A stretch of 5,386 nt of DNA from an uncultured Solobacterium sp. (GCA_938039295.1 CALHUY010000024.1:1-5386), one strand, 5' to 3'; numbered from the stretch's first letter, positions 1 to 5,309 are shown. Notes: generated from the sequence alone by a model not told the origin. Numbers and translations are program-made.

Positions 1-733
1 TACAATGGGTACGAATCGAATGTTCTATACCATCATGATCAATAACAACAATTTCTCCAGCATCTATATCACGTACATACTCTACGCCAACTGCCGCAAA
101 TGCACAGGTTTCAGACGCAAATACAATTCTGCCATTCTCATCTTTTCCCATGACTAATGGGCGAAAACCCATCTTATCTCTAACTGCAATCAACTTCTCA
201 GGTGACATCACTACAAGACTATAGGCACCTTCAATGCGATTCATTGTATTTTCAATCGCTTCTTCAATAGAAGAAGTCTTTAAGCGTTCTTGGATGATGA
301 TATAACAAATAATTTCAGAATCGTTTGTTGTATGGAAAATTGCACCCTTGCGTTCTAATTCTTCACGAAGCTCAGCTGCGTTTGTAAGATTTCCATTATG
401 TGCAATGGCTAATTGTCCTTTTATATGACGAACCACTAATGGTTGTGCATTTGTATGATTAACCGTACCAAACGTTGAATATCTGGTATGACCAATCGCC
501 ATCTGGCCTTTTCCTAATTTATCTAATTCATGTTGATCAAAGACTTCACGAACTAAACCCACATCTTTATGTGCTGTGATAATCCCACGGTCATTGACCG
601 CAATACCACAACTTTCTTGTCCACGATGCTGTAAGGCAAATAAACCATAGTAAGTATCGGATACTACATCACTCACCATGTTTTTATCGTAAATGCCGAA
701 AACACCACACTCCTCATGAATCATATCCTGCAT
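1..733 (-). CDS. purF: Amidophosphoribosyltransferase PurF, N-terminal part (cut by window edge)
   Basis: PurF catalyses the first committed step of de novo purine synthesis, converting PRPP and glutamine to 5-phosphoribosylamine. I translated 244 codons from the ATG at 731-733; the rest lies outside the window, so only the class II (Ntn) glutaminase domain is seen. Visible motifs are Cys9 in ECGVFG (the catalytic N-terminal Cys after removal of an 8-residue propeptide MQDMIHEE), HRGQE 36-40, GHTRYST 81-87, AHNGNL 111-116, NDSE 137-140, FRPL 190-193 and SETCA 207-211. Cys244 is the last residue seen; it becomes residue 236 after propeptide removal, where the Bacillus subtilis enzyme has its first [4Fe-4S] ligand, so an iron-sulfur PurF is likely (inference). 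The start is supported by AGGAGAG at about 739-745. It lies 16 bases behind purE and is surely co-transcribed with it. The family call is very secure. Confidence 0.97.
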   Translation of the reverse strand, partial: MQDMIHEECGVFGIYDKNMVSDVVSDTYYGLFALQHRGQESCGIAVNDRGIITAHKDVGLVREVFDQHELDKLGKGQMAIGHTRYSTFGTVNHTNAQPLVVRHIKGQLAIAHNGNLTNAAELREELERKGAIFHTTNDSEIICYIIIQERLKTSSIEEAIENTMNRIEGAYSLVVMSPEKLIAVRDKMGFRPLVMGKDENGRIVFASETCAFAAVGVEYVRDIDAGEIVVIDHDGIEHSIRTHC

Positions 734-749
734 GTTCTCTCTCCTATAT

Positions 750-1247
750 TTATAATGCCTGTACTTTTTCTTGAAGTTCTTGATCTTTCACTAATACTGC
801 TGCGCTTTGTTTCTGACGATTTTCTAATACTTTCTTTGCAAGTTTTTCATCACCGATAGCTAAGATTTGTGCCGCTAAATACGCTGCATTCTTGGAACCA
901 TCAATCGCAACTGTCGCAACTGGGATACCACTAGGCATCATAACTGTAGATAATAGCGCATCTACACCTTCTAATGCATTGGACTTTAGAGGAACTCCGA
1001 TAACTGGTAGCGTTGTATGTCCTGCTACTACACCTGCTAAAGCAGCTGCCATTCCAGCACCTGCAATAATGACACCAAAGCCATTATCCTTCGCATTTGA
1101 GGCAAACTCTGCTACCTTCTCAGGTGTACGATGTGCAGAATATACATGAACTTCTACTGGAATTTCAAATTCCTTTAACACTGAAACTGCTTTTGACATC
1201 ACACCGAAGTCACTGTCACTACCCATTAAAATCGCTACTTTTTTCAT
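750..1247 (-). CDS. purE: N5-carboxyaminoimidazole ribonucleotide mutase PurE (class I type)
   Basis: PurE interconverts N5-CAIR and CAIR in de novo purine synthesis and works as a homo-oligomer in the cytoplasm. The 165 residues match the usual family length. Motifs seen are GSDSD 9-13 (nucleotide phosphate loop), SAHRTP 37-42 with the catalytic-region His39, the glycine/alanine-rich GAGMAAALAG 62-71, PVIGVP 81-86, and MPSGIPVATVAI 104-115. The layout is that of bacterial class I mutases rather than the CO2-using class II enzymes. Residue 69 is Ala where the E. coli and B. subtilis enzymes carry His in AAHLPG. The start is set by GGAGG at 1256-1260, eight bases upstream. It is the first gene of a purE-purF unit; no purK or purC lies between them. 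Expression is probably controlled by the leader and terminator at 1276-1473. Confidence 0.97.
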   Translation of the reverse strand: MKKVAILMGSDSDFGVMSKAVSVLKEFEIPVEVHVYSAHRTPEKVAEFASNAKDNGFGVIIAGAGMAAALAGVVAGHTTLPVIGVPLKSNALEGVDALLSTVMMPSGIPVATVAIDGSKNAAYLAAQILAIGDEKLAKKVLENRQKQSAAVLVKDQELQEKVQAL

Positions 1248-1275
1248 CTTTTCTTCCTCCGTTTTCAGTTAAAAC

Positions 1276-1303
1276 AAAAAATCTGTGGAGACTCCTCCAC
1301 AGA
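1276..1303 (-). terminator. Attenuator terminator in the purE leader
   Basis: A perfect 9-bp stem, TCTGTGGAG (1282-1290 on the plus strand) with CTCCACAGA (1295-1303) and a 4-base loop, is followed on the minus strand by six Ts (1281-1276). It lies between the purE promoter and the purE ribosome binding site, only about 15 bases before GGAGG. It therefore cannot end an upstream gene without also blocking purE, which makes it a regulatory attenuator. The competing pairing that would open it is suggested in the findings. Confidence 0.85.
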
Positions 1304-1473
1304 CTGTATTCAAAAAGTATTCTTTCCGCATTTTTGGGCGCAGAAAACCGCCATTAAAAATGTATTTGTCGAAGCGTCGACAATATATTCTATTGTTCGG
1401 AGAGTCACAACACCTAAAGCCATAGCTCCATCCTTCCTGTCCTAAAGACATCCGTTACCAAACTATAAAACAC
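1304..1473 (-). promoter_or_regulatory. Structured purE leader RNA, candidate riboswitch or attenuator of unassigned class
   Basis: The stretch from the expected transcript start (about 1473) to the attenuator holds no convincing gene but several helices. A closing stem starts six bases into the RNA: minus-strand TATAGTTTGG (1458-1467) pairs with CCGAACAATA (1391-1400), nine pairs with one A-A mismatch. It encloses a small hairpin at 1438-1450 (TGTC/GACA) and a purine-rich segment. Downstream are hairpins at 1367-1382 (TGTCGA/TCGACA) and 1329-1362 (CATTTTT/AAAAATG plus GGCG/CGCC). I see none of the conserved cores of purine, ZTP, PRPP (ykkC), tetrahydrofolate, glycine or T-box leaders. Control of purine genes by a purine-pathway ligand is inference from position. 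Confidence 0.55.
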
Positions 1474-1479
1474 GTTACT

Positions 1480-1507
1480 ATCATAACAAATAGGAACTAG
1501 AAGTAAA
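1480..1507 (-). promoter_or_regulatory. Promoter of the purE-purF operon
   Basis: On the minus strand an extended -10, TGTTATGAT (TATGAT at 1480-1485), lies 16 bases downstream of TTTACT (1502-1507), a four-of-six match to the -35 consensus. The start of transcription would be near 1473. This gives a leader of about 225 nt, just long enough to contain the closing stem at its very 5' end, which supports the assignment. Confidence 0.65.
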
Positions 1508-1510
1508 GAC

Positions 1511-1540
1511 GAAAAACAGAATAAAACAAGAATTGTTTTA
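1511..1540 (-). terminator. Probable weak terminator after the antiporter gene
   Basis: After the antiporter stop (1557-1559), minus-strand TAAAACAA (1533-1540) pairs with TTGTTTTA (1522-1529) around a 3-base loop. It is followed by a T-rich stretch with five consecutive Ts (1511-1515). The stem is almost all A-T, so termination may be partial and some read-through into the purE leader is possible. Confidence 0.5.
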
Positions 1541-1556
1541 AAACTCCTACAAGACT

Positions 1557-2735
1557 CTACGCTTTTTGTAAAAAGTTACGGTAAGTAAATGAAATAAAGA
1601 TTGCGCAAAGTGGTGCTGTCACTAAGATTGCGGTAACTGCAGTTGTCAGAATCAACTCCCCACTAGCAAGCCCTGCCTCTAATGCAAGTCCTCCTATCGC
1701 TGCTTGTACCGTTGCCTTTGGAATATAGGCAATCATCGTGAATATCCTTTCCTTCCTATTGAACTTTGTTTGCATGATACTCAGATATACACCAAGCATG
1801 CGGAATAGAAGCGCCAAGATAATCACTACTAAAACAACTGGTCCAAAGGATAATGCATAATCAATTCTTACGCTTGCGCCTACTAAGGCAAATAAGAAGA
1901 TTTCAGCTGGCTGCCATAACTTTGCAAGTATAGTGGAATATTTGTCTGCCATCTCTGGCTTGATATGTCGTATCGCAGCGGTCATTGCCATAATTGCAAG
2001 TAGCCCAGAGAATCCCACAACACCCGCCATCATTCTTTCGATTGTAATGAGTACCATCCCAATCGCAAACATGCTTGCAAGTTCAATCTCTGTGGATAAC
2101 TTCAACAATCGATATAACTTACAAAGCACATATCCTAATACAATTCCAGAAATAATTCCAAATAAGATTGATGTTGGAATACGTAATAAGGATAATGCAT
2201 TGAATTCCCCACTCTTAGCAAGTGTCAGTAATGATGTAAATAACACAATCACATACACATCATCCATCGAAGCACCAGCCATGATAAGTTGAGGAATCCC
2301 TTCTTTTGTACCATACCCCTCATCCATTAGCTTTAACATGAGTGGTACTACTACAGCTGGTGATACTGCAGCTAATACCGTTCCAAGTAATGCGGCATTC
2401 AACAAATCTAAATGCAGAAAAATTGGTGCTAGAATCATTAGTCCTATAATTTCAAAGCTAGCTGGCACAAAACACATCAGTAACGCAGATGAGCCAACCT
2501 TCTTTAAATCTGATATCTTTAGGTTTAAACCTGCACGCATCAAGATAATCATTAATGCAATCTGACGAATGTCAGATGAAATCTGAAAGGTTATTGTATC
2601 AATCACATTGAACACAAATGGTCCTAATATGATTCCAGCTAGTAGATAGCCCAACAAATTTGGCAAACCAAACTTACGCATCATCATTGCAAGTAAAACA
2701 CCAACTAGAATCATCATCGCAAAACTAAATAACAT
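1557..2735 (-). CDS. NHA/SLC9B-type CPA2 cation/proton antiporter under fluoride riboswitch control
   Basis: This 392-residue, very hydrophobic protein has about 11-12 membrane segments and belongs to the monovalent cation:proton antiporter superfamily. The closest pattern I recognise is the NHA (SLC9B) clade of CPA2: RAGLNL 67-72, SPAVVVP 125-131, GYGTKEGIPQL 140-150 followed by ASMDD 155-159 (Asp158-Asp159, the expected ion-binding pair), FALVGASVRID 282-292 and PKATVQAAIGG 339-349. It has no cytoplasmic TrkA or regulatory tail, so it is a bare transport domain. The start has an excellent Shine-Dalgarno, TAAGGAGGT (2742-2750). It is monocistronic, with its own promoter at 2858-2886 and a leader resembling a crcB fluoride aptamer. 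The family would exchange Na+ or Li+ for H+; the leader suggests that its physiological job concerns fluoride stress, either by coupling ion and proton balance or by moving fluoride itself. The substrate cannot be read from the sequence. Confidence 0.9.
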   Translation of the reverse strand: MLFSFAMMILVGVLLAMMMRKFGLPNLLGYLLAGIILGPFVFNVIDTITFQISSDIRQIALMIILMRAGLNLKISDLKKVGSSALLMCFVPASFEIIGLMILAPIFLHLDLLNAALLGTVLAAVSPAVVVPLMLKLMDEGYGTKEGIPQLIMAGASMDDVYVIVLFTSLLTLAKSGEFNALSLLRIPTSILFGIISGIVLGYVLCKLYRLLKLSTEIELASMFAIGMVLITIERMMAGVVGFSGLLAIMAMTAAIRHIKPEMADKYSTILAKLWQPAEIFLFALVGASVRIDYALSFGPVVLVVIILALLFRMLGVYLSIMQTKFNRKERIFTMIAYIPKATVQAAIGGLALEAGLASGELILTTAVTAILVTAPLCAIFISFTYRNFLQKA

Positions 2736-2753
2736 CTCTCTACCTCCTTATAT

Positions 2754-2806
2754 AATATAAAAATGCTGATACCCGTAACAAAAAGAAGTTACAGGAGTTA
2801 TCAGCA
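2754..2806 (-). terminator. Terminator forming the expression platform of the fluoride riboswitch
   Basis: Minus-strand TGCTGATA (2799-2806) pairs with TATCAGCA (2764-2771). Inside this, TCC with GGG-side bases and GTAAC (2788-2792) with GTTAC (2775-2779) extend the stem to about 16 pairs with one small bulge. TTTTTATATT follows (2763-2754). The 5' arm uses the CTGATAACTCC segment that the aptamer needs for its pseudoknot, so the two structures are mutually exclusive. Ligand binding should prevent termination, making an ON switch. The hairpin ends just before the antiporter ribosome binding site. Confidence 0.85.
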
Positions 2807-2850
2807 CTTATCGCGGTTTAGATTTCTTAATCTTGGAAAACCCCATTTCC
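2793..2850 (-). ncRNA. Fluoride riboswitch aptamer (crcB motif)
   Basis: On the minus strand, GGAA (2847-2850) and UUCC (2835-2838) enclose the eight-base loop AUGGGGUU, the same geometry as the known GGCG-AUGGAGUU-CGCC aptamers. After an extra small hairpin (2820-2833) comes AAACCGC, a short CGC/GUG helix and CUGAUAACUCCU, matching the conserved AAAC(C)GC...CUGAUGRC core. Loop GGGGUU pairs with AACUCC (2794-2799) as the required pseudoknot, with compensatory differences (G-U for A-U, U-A for U-G) from the Bacillus-type sequence I recall. It begins at the predicted transcript start, overlaps a terminator, and precedes an antiporter gene. Fluoride riboswitches are known to control fluoride channels, CLC-F exporters and some cation/proton antiporters. 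A covariance model search (RF01734) was not possible here. Confidence 0.82.
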
Positions 2851-2857
2851 GTTAGAA

Positions 2858-2886
2858 ATTATAGTTCTGTTTCATCCCTTTGTCAA
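2858..2886 (-). promoter_or_regulatory. Perfect consensus housekeeping promoter of the antiporter leader
   Basis: Minus-strand TTGACA (2881-2886) and TATAAT (2858-2863) are separated by exactly 17 bases, a full match to the primary sigma factor consensus. Transcription should start about 2851, immediately before the aptamer. A strong constitutive promoter fits a gene whose control is left to the riboswitch. Confidence 0.9.
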
Positions 2887-2929
2887 AATAGAAATCCCTG
2901 CTAGTTATAGGGGGAACTATAGCAGGGAT
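2884..2929 (-). terminator. Intrinsic terminator of dps
   Basis: Twenty bases after the dps stop codon the minus strand has ATCCCTGCT pairing with AGCAGGGAT (outer ends 2929 and 2894), extended inward by AGTT/AACT, then TTTCTATTTT. The T-tract runs directly into the TTGACA of the antiporter promoter, so terminator and promoter share bases. Confidence 0.8.
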
Positions 2930-2948
2930 AACATATATTTCTGATTAA

Positions 2949-3380
2949 TTATAGTAATGCCTGGTTTAACATCCAGATTGTCTTAGCATAAGATGCGATA
3001 AATTCATCCATCTTCGCAGATACAAGGTAGTTATTCTCTGCATCTGCAGCTTCCTTGATTTCTGTAACGCTCTTTAATAGATACTGATAGTCTGGTAATA
3101 ATTCAGAGTATAAAGTCTTCACACTTGTGACGAATGCATCTGTACCTTCTTCAATCTTTGCATTCGCAAGGAATTCCTTGAGTGTTGAAACTGGCTTACC
3201 ACCATTCATTAAGATTAATTCACCAACTGTATCAACCTGTGGTAATACTGCATTATATAGATTCTCGAGTTCTGGGTGAATCTGGAAGAATGACTGTCCA
3301 CTTACATACCAGTGCTTATTTTGTAACTTGTGATAGAAAACGACTAAGTCGGATAATAATACATTTAATTTGTTGTTCAT
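2949..3380 (-). CDS. dps: Dps-family ferritin-like protein
   Basis: Dps proteins form 12-subunit cages that oxidise and store iron with hydrogen peroxide, protecting DNA from oxidative damage. The 143 residues are slightly shorter than typical (about 150-160), with a minimal N-terminal tail and no Lys/Arg-rich extension, so direct DNA binding is not evident. The inter-subunit ferroxidase ligands are recognisable: His23 in NKHWYV, His35, Glu39 in HPELE, Asp50 and Glu54 in DTVGE. Glu39 replaces the more usual Asp. GGKPVSTLKEFL 60-71 and the C-terminal WMLNQALL are also family hallmarks. The start is supported by AAAGGAG at about 3391-3397, ten bases upstream. The gene is monocistronic, with its own terminator, and diverges from the AraC-type regulator across an AT-rich region with candidate operators. 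Confidence 0.93.
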   Translation of the reverse strand: MNNKLNVLLSDLVVFYHKLQNKHWYVSGQSFFQIHPELENLYNAVLPQVDTVGELILMNGGKPVSTLKEFLANAKIEEGTDAFVTSVKTLYSELLPDYQYLLKSVTEIKEAADAENNYLVSAKMDEFIASYAKTIWMLNQALL

Positions 3381-3397
3381 AATTTATATTCTCCTTT

Positions 3398-3501
3398 TCA
3401 ATATTTTCTACAGCTATATCAGCTGACATTGATAGTATATAATCATTTATATATGTATAATAGTATTATTTAGTCATAAAATAGTATAATATTATCAACA
3501 T
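3398..3501. promoter_or_regulatory. Divergent dps / AraC-regulator promoter region
   Basis: This very AT-rich stretch must hold both promoters. For the regulator (plus), TATAAT at 3485-3490 is the best -10, giving a short untranslated leader; no good -35 is seen. A second TATAAT lies at 3456-3461. For dps (minus), TATACT at 3434-3439 is possible, with a weak TATTAT -35 (3457-3462). Repeats include three ATAGTAT heptamers (3432-3438, 3460-3466, 3481-3487), the palindromes ATAATAGTATTAT (3457-3469) and ATAATATTAT (3486-3495), and the inverted repeat CAGCT-5-AGCTG (3411-3425). They look like operators but match no box exactly. Confidence 0.5.
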
Positions 3502-3514
3502 AAGGAGAGCATAT

Positions 3515-4369
3515 ATGATGAACTTTGAACTTCCACTCATTATTGAAGATGAGGAATATAATCAACAATCTCAAGATGAACTATCACACTGGCACAATTC
3601 ATTTGAATTGATTGAAGTTGTAGAAGGAAAATTCTACTGTAGTGTGGATGGATCACAATTTTTAATCAGTCAGGGTGATATCTGTATTATCAACCGCAAC
3701 AAGATGCATCACATCCACAACGAAAAGAAAACGAATCTCAAATGTAGAAAACGCACAATTATCTTCAATCCAGATTATTACATCAAAGACCAACACATCT
3801 ATGAGAAATATATTTGTCCACTTTTAGAAAAAGATGCCTTTGCTCACATTCAGTTCCATATGGATAAAGGTATCGGCCTAGATATGTATACGCTTATGAA
3901 AGAACTTGAGATTCTACAGCGTGAAAAACCGGTAGGCTATGAAATGGAAGAATATGCCTTAATTTACCGCATCCTTCGTTGTTTATATATGGCATATGAG
4001 TATGGCCGTCAAACAATACCTTCTACATATGACACAAATATACAAATCCAAAGAAATATGACTAGCTATATTCATGAGCACTATGGTTCAAAGATAGGTT
4101 TAGAAGATATTGCGGATGCTGGACAAGTTAGTAAGAGTACCTGTATTCGTTTGTTTCAAAAGTACACAGGTAAATCCCCAATTGACTTCTTAAATACTTA
4201 TCGTCTTCAGATGAGTGCCGAAAAACTAGTCACAACTTCCGAACAAATTACAGAAATTGCATACTCTTGTGGCTTTGGACAACCTAGTTACTTCAACCGT
4301 CTATTCTTAAAAGAATATAATAAGACACCAAACCAATATCGAAAATCACATGCACGCATGAAGAGCTAA
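3515..4369 (+). CDS. AraC-family transcriptional regulator with N-terminal cupin domain
   Basis: This 284-residue protein has the common AraC layout. The N-terminal cupin sensor domain (about 10-90) shows WHNSFELIEVVEG 26-38, a turn-rich strand pattern, GD 54-55 and MHHIHNE 64-70. A helical linker follows, then the double helix-turn-helix domain (about 175-278). The first HTH contains IGLEDIADAGQVSKSTCIRLF (194-214) and the second IAYSCGFGQPSYFNRLFLKEY (248-268), ending in the hallmark TPNQYR 271-276. The His-rich cupin face might bind a metal or a small ligand, which is not identified. Two start codons, 3515 and 3518, are in frame; AAGGAG (3502-3507) sits seven and ten bases before them, so either works. 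The neighbours suggest it may control the B6 kinase gene downstream, itself, or dps; none of these is shown. Confidence 0.93.
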   Translation: MMNFELPLIIEDEEYNQQSQDELSHWHNSFELIEVVEGKFYCSVDGSQFLISQGDICIINRNKMHHIHNEKKTNLKCRKRTIIFNPDYYIKDQHIYEKYICPLLEKDAFAHIQFHMDKGIGLDMYTLMKELEILQREKPVGYEMEEYALIYRILRCLYMAYEYGRQTIPSTYDTNIQIQRNMTSYIHEHYGSKIGLEDIADAGQVSKSTCIRLFQKYTGKSPIDFLNTYRLQMSAEKLVTTSEQITEIAYSCGFGQPSYFNRLFLKEYNKTPNQYRKSHARMKS

Positions 4370-4376
4370 ATATTGT

Positions 4377-4410
4377 ATCTGGTTATATGATTTTCTATCA
4401 ATCTGGTAAT
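4377..4410 (+). promoter_or_regulatory. Direct-repeat candidate operator upstream of the kinase promoter
   Basis: ATCTGGTTAT (4377-4386) and ATCTGGTAAT (4401-4410) agree at nine of ten bases, in the same orientation and 24 bases apart. The second abuts the predicted -35. AraC-family proteins often bind two direct half-sites next to the -35, and such a gene lies immediately upstream. The 24-base period is not the usual 21, so this remains a suggestion. Confidence 0.35.
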
Positions 4411-4437
4411 TTCCACTTTTTTAGTATCTTCTATAAT
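4410..4437 (+). promoter_or_regulatory. Probable promoter of the pyridoxal kinase gene
   Basis: TATAAT (4432-4437) is a perfect -10, with a weak -35 candidate TTTCCA (4410-4415) at 16 bases. Transcription would start about 4444, giving a leader of some 20 bases that includes AGGAG (4452-4456). The poor -35 is what one expects of an activator-dependent promoter. No terminator is seen after the regulator gene, so read-through from it is also possible. Confidence 0.55.
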
Positions 4438-4463
4438 GATATTTATAGACTAGGAGATTTCTC

Positions 4464-5309
4464 ATGAAGAAAATTATGACAATGCAGGATATATCCTGTG
4501 TAGGAAAATGCTCATTAACAGTTGCTTTACCAGTACTGTCTGCGATGGGTATTGAAACTGCTGTTATCCCAACTGCCGTACTTTCAACACATACCATGTT
4601 TCAAGGCTTTACCTTTCACGATTTAACTAATGAAGTAAATCCAATACTCGCTCACTGGCAAAAAGAAGGCTTTACATTCGATGGAATCTACACAGGATAT
4701 CTTGGTTCCTTCGAACAAATTGATCTTGCCAAAAAGATATTCGAGGAGTTTGGAACACACTCTCTTCGTATCGTAGATCCATGTATGGCAGATAATGGAA
4801 AACTATATACAGGATTCGATATTCCATTTACCAAGAAGATGCGTGATTTATGTGCTATCGCAGACATTATCGTACCAAACCTAACAGAAGCTTCCTTCTT
4901 ATTAGATATTCCATATCAGGAAAACTATGATGAAGACTATATCAAGCATGTATTACGTCAACTAACAGATCTTGGATGTCATACCGCAATTATCACTGGT
5001 GTAACATTTGAACCAGGCCGTATCGGTGCGTATGCATACGAAAAGGATACAGATACCTACACAACATACTTCAATGAGGAAGAACCACAACACTTCCACG
5101 GTACAGGTGATATTTGGGCAAGTACCTTCAGCGGTGGACTTTTACAAGGTTTATCCCTACTACAAGCAATGACACTTGCTTGCGATTACGTGAAGGAATC
5201 TATCCATAAAACATTGGAAGAAGAAAATCATAATATCTATGGTGTTAACTTTGAACAAGCAATGCCATTCTTAATTTCATCATTACAAAAATACAAAAAG
5301 GAACAATAG
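4464..5309 (+). CDS. pdxK: Pyridoxal/pyridoxamine kinase, ribokinase (PfkB) superfamily
   Basis: This enzyme phosphorylates the 5'-hydroxymethyl of vitamin B6 forms with ATP, feeding pyridoxal phosphate salvage in the cytoplasm. The 281 residues fit PdxK/PdxY kinases (about 280-290). Motifs are QDISCVGKCSLT 8-19 (substrate side), GYLGS 78-82, DPCMAD 105-110 (the family DPVMGD, magnesium/phosphate side), PNLTEA 138-143, ITGV 177-180, and HGTGDIWAS 212-220 with Asp216 as the likely catalytic base in the anion hole. The QDISCVGKCSL opening is typical of the Firmicute pyridoxamine kinase group rather than of ThiD-type enzymes. The start is fixed by AGGAG (4452-4456), seven bases upstream. It follows the AraC-type regulator by 94 bases, probably with its own promoter. 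Preference among pyridoxal, pyridoxine and pyridoxamine cannot be read from sequence. Confidence 0.9.
   Translation: MKKIMTMQDISCVGKCSLTVALPVLSAMGIETAVIPTAVLSTHTMFQGFTFHDLTNEVNPILAHWQKEGFTFDGIYTGYLGSFEQIDLAKKIFEEFGTHSLRIVDPCMADNGKLYTGFDIPFTKKMRDLCAIADIIVPNLTEASFLLDIPYQENYDEDYIKHVLRQLTDLGCHTAIITGVTFEPGRIGAYAYEKDTDTYTTYFNEEEPQHFHGTGDIWASTFSGGLLQGLSLLQAMTLACDYVKESIHKTLEEENHNIYGVNFEQAMPFLISSLQKYKKEQ

Noticed and set aside
892..1357. Plus-strand open frames opposite purE and its leader
   Set aside because: They are antisense to purE or to the leader RNA, with no start signals and no protein family.
1269..1451. 60-codon minus-strand open frame across the purE leader
   Set aside because: It has no proper ribosome binding site, covers the structured leader, and ends inside the attenuator hairpin. 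A leader peptide is conceivable, but there is no run of regulatory codons to support it.
1304..1473. Purine, ZTP, PRPP, THF, glycine or T-box leader, or 6S RNA
   Set aside because: The conserved cores (for example GTTTCTACC, the CCGCCTGGGC-type ZTP end, the CCGGGAGA-type ykkC end, TGGNACCGCG) are absent, and the fold lacks the long rod with central bubble of 6S RNA.
1933..2565. Plus-strand open frames opposite the antiporter gene
   Set aside because: They are antisense shadows of a strongly supported membrane protein, without ribosome binding sites or recognisable domains.
2793..2850. Lithium or sodium riboswitch before the antiporter
   Set aside because: These were considered because of the antiporter, but the loop, linker and pseudoknot match the crcB fluoride aptamer in order and spacing.
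3182..3382. Plus-strand open frame opposite dps
   Set aside because: It is an antisense shadow of dps; the composition is implausible and no ribosome binding site is present.
3457..3469. PerR/Fur box in the dps promoter region
   Set aside because: The palindrome ATAATAGTATTAT has the right flavour but its half-sites are offset from TTATAATNATTATAA and GATAATNATTATC, so it is kept only as an unnamed operator candidate.
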